From Filobasidium wieringae (taxonomy: Eukaryota > Basidiomycota > Tremellomycetes > Filobasidiales > Filobasidiaceae), in NCBI GenBank assembly GCA_001600055.1, contig BCIV01000001.1, positions 1,419,774-1,483,773 of the forward strand: 64,000 nt of DNA. Reading direction: 5' to 3'. The notes under the pieces are model-generated. The model worked only from the letters and a program-made list of their open reading frames with translations. It was not told where the DNA came from and ran no database searches. Made by a program: the position numbers and the translations under genes. Shown piece after piece: positions 10,801-22,900 of this stretch; position 1 is the first letter of the stretch; each line of letters opens with the position of its first letter.

Positions 10801-13800
10801 ATACCGCCTACATTCTTGCTTTTTCTGTCATCATGCTGAACACGGATGCACACAACAAAAATATGAAACAAAAGCGAATGACGAAAGCAGAGTTTGTCAA
10901 GAACAACCGGGGAATTAACGACGGGCAGGACCTCCCTGAGGACTTTTTGGGAGAGATCTACGACGAGATCCAAAACAACGAGATCAAGATGAAGGATGAG
11001 ATCGAGATCGCTCCGGCCCCACAAGCCACAGGCTTGGCCTCCACTTTAGCGAACGTTGGTCGAGACTTGCAAAAGGAGGCGTACGTCTTGCAATCGGAGG
11101 GCATGGTCAACAAGACAGAGGCCTTGTTCAAGACTTTGGTCAAGCAGCAAAGGCAGGGCGCAAAGGGAAGTGACCTGTTCTATGTGGCTTCCCATTTGGA
11201 ACACGTCAAGCCAATGTTCGAAGTCGCGTGGATGCCATTCCTTGCAGCTATATCTGGGCCAATGCAACAGAGTGATGACATGAACGTCGTGTTGATCTGC
11301 TTGGAAGGGTTCAAGCAAGCTATCAGGATAGCTGGATTGTTTGACCTAGAGCTAGAGCGAAACGCCTTTGTTTCGACATTGGCTAAGTTCACCTTGCTGA
11401 ACAATCTGACAGAAATGAAGGCGAAACACGTCGAGGCGGTCAAGACGCTTCTCGATATCGCAATCTCCGATGGAGATCGCTTGAAGGGATCATGGAAGGA
11501 CGTTTTGACTTGTGTCAGCCAGCTTGAACGAATGCAACTGATCTCGAGTGGAATTGACGTACCTGAGCTGAACCGACGGAGGTAAGCGTGTCGATCGTTG
11601 ATTTCCCTCACTGTGAGCCCTGTTGATAGTCAAAATTCATCTAGCTCTACCATTTCCACAAAATCTGGTCAAGCAAAACGAAAAGGACCGACTGGCGAAG
11701 TCGCGGAGGAAGGACGATCTACGCAGGTGACGGTCGCTGCTGATATGGTCTTCTCGTTGAGCCGAAAACTATCAGGAGTAAGTTCAAACATCCACAATGA
11801 TATGAGATCACCGTACTCAACCTTGAATGCAGGCTGCGATTGTAGAATTTGTGCGAGCGTTGAGTGACGTCTCATGGGAAGAAATCCAGTCGTCCAGTAC
11901 CTCAGCACAACCTCGCCTGTTCTCCCTTCAAAAGCTGGTAGACATCGCCTACTACAATATGGACCGCATCCGTCTAGAATGGTCGGGTATCTGGTCCATC
12001 TTAGGTGTCCACTTCAACCAAGTAAGCTTTCATGCCGATCATGCATCCCGATGCTATGCTAACAGACTGGCCATTTAGGTATGTTGTCACAACAACCCTA
12101 ATGTTAGCTTCTTCGGGTTGGACGCGCTTCGTCAGCTGTCGATGCGGTTTTTAGAGAAGGAAGAATTAGCACATTTCCAGTTCCAGAAAGACTTCTTGCG
12201 GCCGTTCGAATACACTATGGCTACGAATCAGAATTCTGATGCTAGGGAAATGGTCAGCCTTATCTCACGCGGGATCTCAAAGTTGTGTCTCATTCGATTA
12301 TCGATTCGTAGGTACTTCAATGTTTGCAGCAGATGCTCCAGGCGAGAGTGAACAACCTGCGGTCTGGCTGGCAAACGATGTTCAAAGTGTATTCTGCGGC
12401 CTCGCGAGTCTTGACTGGTACGTCATTCAGCTTATTTGCATTTTAGTCCTGCCCTGACTTCCGATCTTTGCTATAGAACGAGTGGTTACTCATGCGTTCG
12501 AACTTGTTAACACAATCTACCGAGATCACTTCGAGCTAGTGCTTCGTTATGGTTCGATAGGCGACTTCACGACCTGTTTGACTGACTTCAGCAAAGTTAC
12601 CAAGTTCCAGAAAATCAGTCTGCAAGCCATACAAATGGTACAGGGTCTGGTACCCAAGCTCCTACTCGAATCGCCGACCAAATCGAGCAAGGCTGTAACG
12701 CAGGACATGAGCGAGTCTGAGGATCCCACTCCTCAATACTGGCTACCAGTCCTGTTGAGTTTCTACGATATCATCATGACTGGGGAAGATCTGGAGGTCC
12801 GAAGGATGTGAGTGGTTCGTACGGTGGTAAACCCTTCTGTCGTCTTTAACCGTTCTGCTACTCTACAGGGCTTTGGACTCGCTCTTTGGTGTTCTTAAGA
12901 CCTATGGAGCCAATTTCAAGCTGGATTTCTGGAAAAGGATATGTAACGAAGTTCTGTTCCCAATTTTTGGGGTACTCAGGTCGCAAAAAGATGTGTCGAG
13001 ATTTGCATCACAAGAGGCAATGAGCGTTTGGTTGTCTACTACCTTGATTACTGCACTGCGAAGCACGATAGAGCTTTTCACGGTCTATTTCGATACTTTG
13101 CAAGAGTTTCTAGGAGGGTTATTGGAACTGCTTTGCGCATGTATCTGTCAGGGTAAGTCAAAAAGGATCCCCTAGCATCGAATTCCACTAAAGACACGTG
13201 TTCATAGAAAACGACACGCTGGCTCGTATCGGTACCGCCTGTTTCCAGCAGCTATTGGAGGATAACGTCAAAAAGCTCAGCTCTGAAAAATGGGAACTCA
13301 TCGTTGGCGCGTTCGTTCAGCTGTTCTCAACGACGACTGCACGTCAGCTCTTTGACGAATCTTTGCGAGCGGAGGAAGTGCTGCCGGAAGGCTCGAGAGA
13401 GTCGCTTGCAGTCACTCAAGCTACTTTCAGCAACGCGACAGAAAAGCTTGGGCCGCTGACTGCTTCGACTAGACGGAGGATCTTCCAGCAGATCATCGTC
13501 AAATGCGTTCTTCAGCTGCTGCTCATCGAGACCACGCACGAGTTGTTACAAAACAACGATGTCTACAATACCATCCCCGCCAAGCATCTGCTGAGATTCA
13601 TGACGGCACTGGATGACAGCTATGAGTTCGCCAGGCGTTTTAACGCTGACAAAGAACTGCGAATGGCCCTGTGGAAAGTCGGTAAGTATATAGGTTCGAG
13701 CAGTAGGCCACATGTCTCTTGTTAACACGATCCGTCCTCAGGCTTCATGAAACAGTTACCCAACTTGTTGAAACAGGAGTCCAGTAGTGCTGCTACACTT

Positions 13801-14269
13801 GTCAATGTGCTCATGCGAATGTATCGTGATCCTCGCGCCGACCATCAAGCAAGTCGACAAGGTGTCCTTGAGCAATTCATACCGTGAGTCCCGTTGACGT
13901 CTTTCGATGTATTTTTGACGCTCACGACCTTTTATCTGCACATCAAGACTTGGTGTTCGCATCATGAAGGACTTCAACACCATTGATCCTGTAGCTCAAC
14001 CTAGAAATATAGTTGCGTGGACACCGGTTGTGACCGAAATCTTACAAGGATGCCGAGACTTCGATTCAGAAAGCGTAGGTATATCCGTATCTTCTGATCA
14101 CGAGCCTATATTGACGGGTCAGCTTCTACAGTTTGAGAAATACTTGCCTGAACTGTATCCCCTGGTCACAGACATGCTAGCAAGAGAAATGGCACCGGAT
14201 CTGTGGCAAGCGGTGAGGTCTTTCTACGTAAAGACCGGAGTGGTCAAGGGCATGATGAAGGAAACATAA
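7878..14269 (+). CDS. SEC7: Sec7, large Arf guanine-nucleotide exchange factor of the trans-Golgi
   Basis: Fourteen exons close in frame (7878-9304, 9370-9643, 9708-10358, 10425-10546, 10604-11581, 11645-11777, 11833-12021, 12079-12252, 12312-12417, 12477-12807, 12869-13152, 13208-13681, 13742-13883, 13948-14269) to give 1868 aa. Order: disordered N-terminus, DCB helices (from about residue 145), HUS domain with '[14 protein letters not shown]' and 'IYINYDCD', then the catalytic Sec7 domain at roughly residues 780-980, starting 'KRGIKYL'. The glutamic finger is present in '[13 protein letters not shown]', and '[10 protein letters not shown]' marks the Arf-binding groove. C-terminal HDS repeats follow. 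The protein loads GTP on Arf1 at the trans-Golgi to drive coat assembly. Length and domain order match fungal Sec7/BIG. Confidence 0.96.
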
Positions 14270-14524
14270 CGACCCTTATTGTAGATCATCTGCGAATAGC
14301 AGCTAGACTGACGAATGCATTTTCCCGAGGTGTACAAATATATCATCATTGCACGACAAGCATCACATCATAAATGGACGATCTTGTCGCGCCAAGAGGC
14401 GAAGCGAATTCTCAAGGAAAGAAGACTGTTCGAAGTGGAGATGGATGAGGGCTTTCTTGGCGACTGCATGGAGATATTTTCGAGGGAAGGTCTTGGAGTA
14501 TCGACCTGGAGGTCAGTTTCATCG

Positions 14525-14996
14525 TCGAGATGCTCCTTGAAGCGACTGCCGAAGGCGATCTGAGAGATCATGATGTTTGGTGATGCGTGTCCACGTTTAG
14601 ATTGCTTACTGTGACAGTATCCCTGGGACCATGCATAGTCATAACATCTCGCCGCCTGGAGTTCTATATCACTACTCACTACACTAAACCAAATCTTCAG
14701 CCGAACACTTCTCCATGTTACTCCTTTGACTCTCTCCTCGACGCTTCGAAACGATCAACACCGTCGATCGGTCACGTCCGACGGAAGCAGATCTGACTGG
14801 AACGATTGCGGTCAAACCGAGACCCACCTTTCAATATCAATTTCGAACCTACGATTTGATCGTAGTGGGCAATCTCATACAAAATAACCTCGGCATCCAC
14901 CTCTTTTGACATCTCGGTACCTTTGTGTGTGTTGTGACACCGAGCTCCTACGAACAAGGCTGCCTTAGGACCATTCAGGAATGGACGAGCGGTGAC
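14525..14996 (-). CDS. possible unidentified minus-strand gene (weak)
   Basis: The 832-bp gap 14270-15101 is not clearly empty. On the minus strand an open exon 14996-14828 follows an AG acceptor and reads through 'NGPKAALFVGARCHNTHKG' and on to a GT donor. Further short exons can be chained through very short candidate introns (34-38 nt) and one good 50-nt intron (GTAAGC to CTCTCAG, ending near 14566), extending to about 14525. No start codon was found and I do not recognise the sequence. It could also be UTR with chance open frames. Plus-strand frames in the gap have no splice support. Confidence is low. Confidence 0.22.
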
Positions 14997-15101
14997 CTAT
15001 CAACTGCCTATTAACTGAGCGACCAAGAGGTAGGCGTATTCCTGTCAATCTTCAGATTGTCGTCATATGACTTATACATGGGGTCCCTTTATTTAACATA
15101 G

Positions 15102-16130
15102 ATGAGCTTCAGCCTGAACGAAGCAGACCACCCTCTCGAGTTCAACCACGGCCAATCGACTTCTTCTCCGTTAAAGGCACCTAGACCTTATTATGGTCAA
15201 AGTCGACCTAGTCTAAATCGGATAACGAACGAGCTGCAAAGAACTGTAGAAGCTGCTGCCGCATCTGAGAGAGCCAGTCCTTCGGATCTCGATACCAGTA
15301 ATGTAGATCTCAAAGGGAAAGGGCGGGCAACGGATACCATCGAAGTGCTCATTCATGCAGTAAGTTCTGCGTAATGCTCTTACTACGAGTATTGCGTTGA
15401 CGGAGACTGATTTGACATCGCTCTAACAGGTGAAGTCAACTGACTCTATTATGTCAGTTGCACTCTTATACGGAATCGAGGTGTGTTGTTATCTGGCCAT
15501 CTATTGATAGCGATATGTGCTTACTTGTTCTACTATCAGGTAGCAGCTCTTCGTAAAGCTAACAAGCTGTGGGCATCGGATACCATACATCTTCGAACGG
15601 AGCTCTACATACCCCTCGAAGCATGTTTGCGAGGGAATGTGAGACGCGGACCAGAAGAAGATCAAGCAATTATTCTACCTCGAGGGCACTACCGTTCAGC
15701 GGATATCATCGCTACTCCCCCTTTGATTAGCATGGATTCAGATCATCTAACAACGAAACCGATTCCTCTCGGTCTTCAAGTACCAATTGCCAGAATCTCC
15801 CCTCTCACCCTTCAAGCCAAAAAGCGACTGCCACGTGCGAGTGCCGACTATCTTAGAAACGTCGATCGGCCGACTATACACCGTAGTACATCCATGAACT
15901 ACTTGGATGAAACACCATTACCAGAACCTCGAATCAGCACAAGCTCTTCTCGACCTTCACTAGATTTCGGATGGAGTTCCAGACCTGCAAGCCGAACTAG
16001 CATAGATGCGGAATCCGAAGCATCCATCGAATTACAACCTAGGAATTCTAGCCGACAGCAAAGACCCCCACGGAACTTATGGTTTTCTGTGGCTGATGAT
16101 GGAATAGATCCCAGGCAGGGAATGTATTGA
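15102..16130 (+). CDS. LysM-domain protein, probably intracellular
   Basis: Three exons, 15102-15359, 15430-15480 and 15540-16130, give 299 aa. After an 80-residue polar N-terminus there is one LysM domain of about 45 residues at roughly 80-125: 'HAVKSTDSIMSVALLYGIE', then L-R-K-A-N-K-L-W and L-R-T-E-L-Y-I-P-L. This matches the eukaryotic LYSMD1/LYSMD2 type ('ALKYG...ANKLW...L.IP'). There is no signal peptide or membrane span, so unlike chitin-binding secreted LysM effectors it probably stays inside the cell. The C-terminal 150 residues are Ser/Pro/Arg-rich and look disordered. LysM in this intracellular class has no agreed function. The two introns both interrupt the LysM coding region. Confidence 0.85.
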
Positions 16131-17431
16131 AAGAAACAGTAGCACTCCTGGTCTGTCGGCTTCCTCATTGCATATCGTTCATGCGGTTTGCAGAACAGTG
16201 GTATGCTGCTAGCTTATTCACGCTGCTCACTCCTAGTATGGATAAATCAATTGATGGCAGATAATATACATATTGAAAATCATGCCAAGAGGTAAGGTGC
16301 GCCGCGCCATAAGGACACCAGAGAGCGATTGGTGAATCCACAGATGATCAAGAACGGATCAGTGTTCCAGTTCTGGTAGATGGCGGTGAAGAATCCATTG
16401 CCCACGCCTCGTTACCTGTGCACATAACGAGATCCTCAGCGACAACGTTTGACGGGCTTGGGGGACGCCTGGTAATCTTACTCGTTTCCAGTGTGAGCTC
16501 AATCTAATCACGAACACGATCAATTACTGGGTGGACTTTTTCGCATGACTGTCTACATACGGGTGTTGGGTTTCCAAGGTGAACCATTCCTGATCAGTCT
16601 TGTTACGTTGAGGAAGCCCAAGAGGTGTCTTTGCGGTGACAGTTTCCGCAGACCCGCTGCCCGCTCGATCGAGACCGCTTCGGATAATTTACCTGTCCGG
16701 TTGAATTTTAGCGGGGTACGAGTACCATGAGTACACAGCTTACCCAGATATGAAGTATGAAGGGTTGGGACCGGTGCACTCCAAATGTGAACGCGTTCTC
16801 AGGACAGCCTCAGAAACACAGCCTCAGGCGCGATACCCCTGGAAGAGCTGGACTCTGGACTGTACGAGACCCCCATGTTCTCCCGCTGGCAAAGACATAG
16901 GGCTAATTCGTTCAGTCGCACGAGCAGACGGCCTTCCCTCTTGACGTATCTTGCTCTCTGAGACCAATGAGCAGTGCAATATGAGCTCTGTTCTGACTTG
17001 CGAAGTGAGGGAAGAACAACTGTAAGAAGATACGCCAATATATCAGCAAGGGCTCAAAACATATATGCCGCCTGATCCACCTTCTATGCAAGTGCTGGAT
17101 ATTGTACTGTGTAAAATGCTCCGACTTTGAAGACAACTGTGGCAGAGAGATGCTAGTGGGCGAGTGAAAAGAAGCTGCGACCTATCAACCTGAAACACGC
17201 GCCTTCGAGTTGTTTACGTTATTGTATGCCTTCGGCGCCCGATAAAGAAAGGGAAAGTGCGCAGCAGGGATCGATAACAATAATGATTTTGTCTCTTCAA
17301 GTCACTCCTGATCAGGGCTCAGCATATTGTCACACAATACCATCTGTTATTCAAAGGCTATCAGCTTTCATTCGGCTGGACTGAGCTTCGCTTTCTTACA
17401 GTAACGAGCGCGAACTGAATATTCCACTGAG
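16131..17431. other. long intergenic region, no supported gene
   Basis: About 1.3 kb between the LysM gene and SFT2, both on the plus strand. Only short frames (under 80 codons) occur on either strand; none gives a recognisable protein or a convincing exon chain. A minus-strand frame at 16799-17136 could be joined by a 43-nt intron but its product is not recognised. I saw no tRNA-like box pair. It probably holds the LysM 3' UTR and the SFT2 promoter; a non-coding RNA cannot be excluded. Confidence 0.4.
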
Positions 17432-18390
17432 ATGGGCCGAAGCTGGTATCGTGAGTTTAACAGCTGTTTTATACGTGTTGACGATGTGCAGAAAATGCTG
17501 AAATCAACTGATAATGACGATGACAGAACTAAACGACTCTGTCACATCCCTTCCTGGTGACACAGTCTTCCAAGGGGTCAGTGATATTAATGCTCTCCCG
17601 GCGGATGATGTCTTTTTACAGCGATAGCTGATCTTGCTGTGATATAGCAACCTTCAGCCTTTGAAGATGTATGTGGATTCAAGCTGGGATACAAATCAAG
17701 GCTCTATGGTTTCGCAGCATGTGAGGCTCTCTGATAATGCAGAAGGTTGCTGCTGTTGATGTTGCCCTTTCGCTGGGACCAGGCTTTGTCGCAGGAACTG
17801 GACTGAGTGTACTCGGAGCTTGTCTGCTTTTTATTGGACAACTGGCTTTATTCACTGTGTTCTTCACTATCGGACTGCTGGTCAGTCTTGTAGGTACCGG
17901 ATTCTTATTGTGAGTAAAGGAAGACAAATTTGCCCTACGACCTACACCGCTGACGGTCTATATCACAGGGGGCCGAAAAAGCAGTTGACTACGGTAAGTC
18001 GCGTTGCCATACATCTCCACCTCGAATCTGCGAGCTGATCATAAGGCTATCTTGCAGATGTTCAAGCCGGTGCGGATCGTGGCAACGCTGGTCATGCTCG
18101 TCTGTATAGCCATGGTAGGTGGAACGGCGACCACCATAAGAAAAGAGGCTTATTCCAGGCCTAAATCAGGCATTTATGAGCGCGTTCTTGATTGGAAACG
18201 CTCTCCTTTGCTTGATCATGGTCATCATCGAATACGTAGCTTACATATGGTGAGTCACTGTATATTGGCATACATATGTTGACGAGCTAATCTTCATTCC
18301 GTATTCACAAACAGGTACTGCCTCAGCTATGTCCCGTATGCCCGCAATCTTGCGTGGTCTTTCATGCCAAGTTTCCTACGGTGGGACTGA
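17432..18390 (+). CDS. SFT2: Sft2, Golgi membrane protein of retrograde vesicle traffic
   Basis: Eight small exons (17432-17450, 17527-17576, 17648-17720, 17783-17909, 17969-17993, 18058-18114, 18170-18249, 18315-18390) close in frame to 168 aa. After a short polar N-terminus come four hydrophobic spans; the stretch between spans two and three, L-L-G-P-K-K-Q-L followed by M-F-K-P-V-R, and the end 'YCLSYVPYARNLAWSF' match the Sft2 signature G-P-x-x-Q-L-x-x-M and L-S-Y-x-P-x-A-R. Sft2 is a tetra-span protein of late Golgi that helps fusion of endosome-derived vesicles, overlapping with Got1. The gene is remarkably intron-dense (seven introns in 507 coding nt), so single-frame searches miss it completely. 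Confidence 0.88.
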
Positions 18391-18642
18391 GCGTCTCCGT
18401 GTTTGTAGCTGTCTATACCAATATTCTGATCGCAATACCCAGACTCTATAGTAGCTAGTCACAAGTTTGAGAGCGATTATCGATCTCAGAGCCGACTGTA
18501 ACTTCTGCCTCCTTTCACGTGACTCGCTAATCGGGAACGTCATCGCCGAAGCGAACGTCTTGCTCGATGTCGATGGGGCAAAGTACTCACATCCAGCTGT
18601 AGAATCCCGACCTAGCTTCTTTGGAACATCAAAGAACCGATC

Positions 18643-21600
18643 ATGGACGCTCAAAGATTACTTGGCATGCTGAATGGCCCACACGTGGGGTCCTCCGCGA
18701 CCTCGCCGCCGCCCCAAGCACAAGGTTCTCATATGGCATCTTCTCCGGCTACTTTACAGTCCCTTTTGTCTCAATTGCAATCACCTGCGCCTCCAACGCC
18801 CCAGCCTCAAGGAGAGAGGGATCCTCCTCCTCACTTGTCCTCACCTCCTCCGTCGAATATGGCCGAGCACTTTAGAGGAGCTGCTATGCACCACAACATC
18901 CCGCCTCCTCCTCCATCGCAATTGAGCGGAATGGGAGGCTATAATCACCCTCGTCTAGCTTCTCCTGGCAGTAACAATGCTCAGAGCTTATTGGCGACTC
19001 TTATGTCTGGTGCTTCAACCCCATCAGCTACCCCATCGAATGTTCCTGGTCTACCATTCACCTTTGGCCAGCCTGTGATTGATCATTCTTCGACACGTGT
19101 ACCTCTCGCAAAGGACATTCCTTTGCCAAATTCACCTGCACCTCCCAATCCGTTTTCAGCTGCTGTCGGTCGCCCGAACAAAACCGCTCCCCCTCTGACA
19201 ATACCCGCCAAAGACGAACCACAACCTCCCGCCAATTTACCTGAGTCTACTGCGGTATCGACTCCGGTCGAAGAAGCAGAACTGGCCAGTCCGCAAGTAG
19301 ACACCCCTGCGACTCAAGAACCTGCACCATCCGCTTCGAAGTTTCACTTCGTCAGTCCCTTTGACGCCTTTGACCAGCCTCGTGCAGTCAAGACCAAGCC
19401 AGCTAAGCGGGATGTTACACCTTCTGCTGGTCCTAGAAGTCCCCTTGCTTCGAAACCTTCGACACCAAAGGCAGCTACAAAAGCGGTACCTCAGGGTAAT
19501 GCTACCGCTACCAAGTCGAAAATCGAAAACTCGCATGTTGAGAAACCTGTTGCTTCTGCCATGGCCAATACAGCAGCCGAACCTGTAGCAGTACCTGAAG
19601 TCAAGAAAAAGGCCGAACCTATACCCGTATTACAACGAATCTCTGCTCCTGCTGGCGACCTTCCATCTCAAGCTTTACCTATCGATTCGGTAGATTTCAC
19701 TTTCGATGTGGCCCGACCATACACTGAGAGTATTTTGTCGAGCAAAAGTGCATCAACGATCATGCAAGTCGCATCAGTCAAAACCACTGTCATGACTGCC
19801 GGTATGGCTCGCGGACGCAAAGTTGCCACGTCCAGAAAATACGTTGCTTATTCGCTGGCCAAGGGAAAGGTTAGAGTCATCTACTATGCAACTGGCGCCA
19901 ACGTTGCCGTCGTGCTGGTACCGTTTCCTGGATCGCCCGAAAAGGTCATAGAAATAGATGTATGCGATAAATACTTGGCTGCTCTTGGAGAAGACGGCAC
20001 TGTGGGTATCTGGTCGCTGCTTTATGACGCGCAGACAAACGTACTGCAAGCGGAGCAGAAGTCCATTTCCGCTGGCAAGAAAGCAAAGGTTCCTGCGAGA
20101 GCGATCCGATGGACGACTTCGACCAACAAGCCAGATCCATACGCTCTCGTTGTAGTAGAAGGTGACAAAGTCTTCAGTAGACCTGATGTGTCTGCAATGG
20201 GCGGTTCGGATACGATTCTTTCCAAAGTAAGTACTGATAGAAGGAATGATGCATTTATACTGATTGGGTGTGGTTCTAGCCCGTCATTGATCTATCGGTG
20301 TACGGTGAACGAGTGGTTGCTTTGAGCGAGAATGGTCACGTTGATATTCCTACTTCTGGTATCTCAACCAAAATTGATGCTCCCAAACATGGGGGTTCCT
20401 GGAGGTCAATCATAGCGAATAAAAATAACGCTATTCTGGCGTCCACAAACGGCGAATACTCTATTGTCAACTTCGATTCCGCCGGTTTGAGTTCAATCTC
20501 TTCAACCTTCTACATTTCGGACTCGCAAACCGGCGAAGAATCTCCCAACCTGTTCAATTCCAGTGCCGCTTTCGACTACAAAAACAATACACTTTGGATT
20601 GCCTGTTGGACACGGGCGTCATTGTTGGCGATCAAGCTGGAGAAAAGCTCCACCAAATTTACTTCCTTGATCGAGCTTCCGGTTGGTTCTACTAGTGATT
20701 TAGCTATCGATCTCACTGTGAACAGTGGCATGTCAGGGGTTTTCTATAGACATCCCCTTGGAGTATCAGCTGTTGCGCTCGAGCGGCCGGCTGTAGGAGC
20801 TTTAGCACAAGCCGAAAAGTTAGCTCTCACGAAATCAGACGTCTCGAACGCTGCAGATATTGCACCTGTATCGCAAGCAGACGCCGGTTCCGAAACACCA
20901 TCTGCACCTGTCGTAGAGGTCAAGCAAGAAGAGCAGCCAGTCCTCTCTAAGAGTGAAAGTCCAAAGGCGAAGGCGCTTGACATGTCGAGTGAAGAAGAAG
21001 CAAAATCCACCCTCTCGGCCATTCCATCGCAAGTTGTTGCAGGCCCTAAGGGTGGCCAGTCGAAAGAAAGTAATGAACCGATTGACTACGAGAAAGTGAG
21101 TCCACAGTTTGTACTGCTGGGCGACAAACATTCGTTGACGTCTTTGCTTGCAGATCGAAGCTATTATCGCCCAAGCTGTTTCTACATCTGTAGGATCGCA
21201 TGTTGAATCCATAGTCGCTCGACAAGGTCGGTGCTCTACTTGCACATGGACCACAATTCAATGGGCTAACTTTTTCGTCGGAACAGGCGTCAGTCTTGAT
21301 GAAATAAAGAATCTACTTTCCACTCAGGAGAAGTTTTCACAGACAAGCCTGGCCGAAGTTGTCTCTCGTGCGGTCCAGGATGAAATCAAGTCTGTAATCC
21401 CCAAGGCTGTGAAGGACGAGATGCGCAAAAGGTGGGTGAATATCGGTCGTGTTGGAAATTATTATCAACTCAAAGCGAGCATCGCAGTGTGTTACCTGGA
21501 TTACAAGACATCCTGCGACAACAGGTAGAACACCATGTTGGACAGGATTTGGCAAACTCAATCTTGCATTCCGTCGAGACTGTAAGCACTGCTCAATCAT

Positions 21601-22900
21601 GGCTCATAGGCCTCTGTAGTTGACTGAATTCGTTATCGGGCACCAGAGCGTCATGGGTCAGGTAGAGAAAGCTCTTGTCCCTCACCTTGGAAGGACTTTC
21701 ACTTCCGTTTTGTCCCCTGTGGTAAGGCTGGATTTTGTTTGCTGAGGGTTCAGGCGAAGCTGAGGAATACAACTTGTATAGGTCGAGAAGAGCGTGCGAA
21801 ACCTGATCGACGAGAACTTGCTGCCCAAGTTTGTTGCTGCTGTAGATCACATCCCTGTTGAGGTTTCTAAAGCAATTCACCAGGAAATGTTGGAGTACGT
21901 ACCTTCAAAGATCTCGTGGGCGATCATCGGACTGACAAGGGCCACCACAGTGTTCGCAAGGACGTCATGATTGAACAATCCGCTCAAATTTCCGCTACCG
22001 AGTCGGTGATGATGACGATGACAAAATCCCTCGCCGCTCTCAGTGAACAAGTCCAGACTCTCACTCGCGAGATTGAAGCGCTCAAGGCTGTTCCTCCTCG
22101 AACGGCTCCAATGATGCACACTCCTCTTGCTCCTCCGCCTCTTGGAGCAGGCGTCCCTCCTCACATGATGGCACCACCTCCCCCTGGACCTCACAACATG
22201 CCTCCCCCACCTATGCAAAACATTGGACATCTCGGTACCCCAGCTCAGCAACCCGCTCAGCCAATGCAACAGAAGATTATTAGTCCTCAACCGGTTGTTC
22301 CCTTGAACGTGAACGCGATGCAAAACCTTATCGCTCCGACAGAAGACGCCGAGGATGTCTTCCTGAAGGCCTTCTCGAGTCTATCGGAGGAGGATTTGGT
22401 GCAATTCGTGATCAGCAAGATGTCCAGGAGTGCTGAGTATTTGCCAGCCCCGAATGAGGGTCGCTCGCCACTCTCGCAGGCTGTTCTTTTGACTATGATT
22501 CACCGAGTAAGTGGTTGACGAGATCTGGGATGCCGTGCGGACCCTGATTTGGATTGTGTTCAAAGTTATCGAAGTGCTTAGACGGACGAGCCACGGAGAG
22601 TCGGGAGTACCAAGCAGTCATGACCTGGATCTTTAGGGCAGCTCATCTGATCGATGCTAAGGTACGTCGATTGATTCCATCGCGCGCACGCCACTTTCAT
22701 TTCTGATGCTGATTGAACCTGAAACTCTATTCTTCTAGGACGGAACGATACAGAACTATCTGCCCGCTGTTAAGAAGTCGTTGGAGGATACTTTCCGCAG
22801 GGCTATGGATCAGTTCAGCAGGAGCGGTGATCGATCGTCTGCTACAGGTAGTGCTCTACAGATGATGCACCAGATCATTGCGGTGATGAACAGGCCATGA
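18643..22900 (+). CDS. EDC4 / Ge-1-like mRNA decapping scaffold
   Basis: Ten exons (18643-20226, 20280-21095, 21154-21226, 21287-21431, 21488-21581, 21620-21721, 21782-21894, 21951-22506, 22566-22661, 22739-22900) give 1246 aa. The first 340 residues are Pro/Ala-rich and disordered with short helical L-L-x-x-L motifs. A WD40 propeller region (about 350-760) follows, with 'GEDGTVGIWSLLYD' and 'NTLWIACWTRASLLAIKLE'. Then comes a Glu/Lys/Ala-rich linker, a long run of amphipathic helices, a Pro/Met-rich stretch and a C-terminal alpha-helical module ('LYSEEDLVQF'-like 'LSEEDLVQFVISKM'). This order is that of EDC4/Ge-1/Varicose, which holds Dcp1-Dcp2 in P-bodies. Budding yeast lacks it, while many other fungi keep it. 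The Edc4 call rests on architecture more than on identity. Confidence 0.82.

Noticed and set aside
16545..17136. Short frames in the LysM-SFT2 gap as possible genes
   Set aside because: No recognisable product, no consistent exon chain, and composition typical of non-coding sequence.
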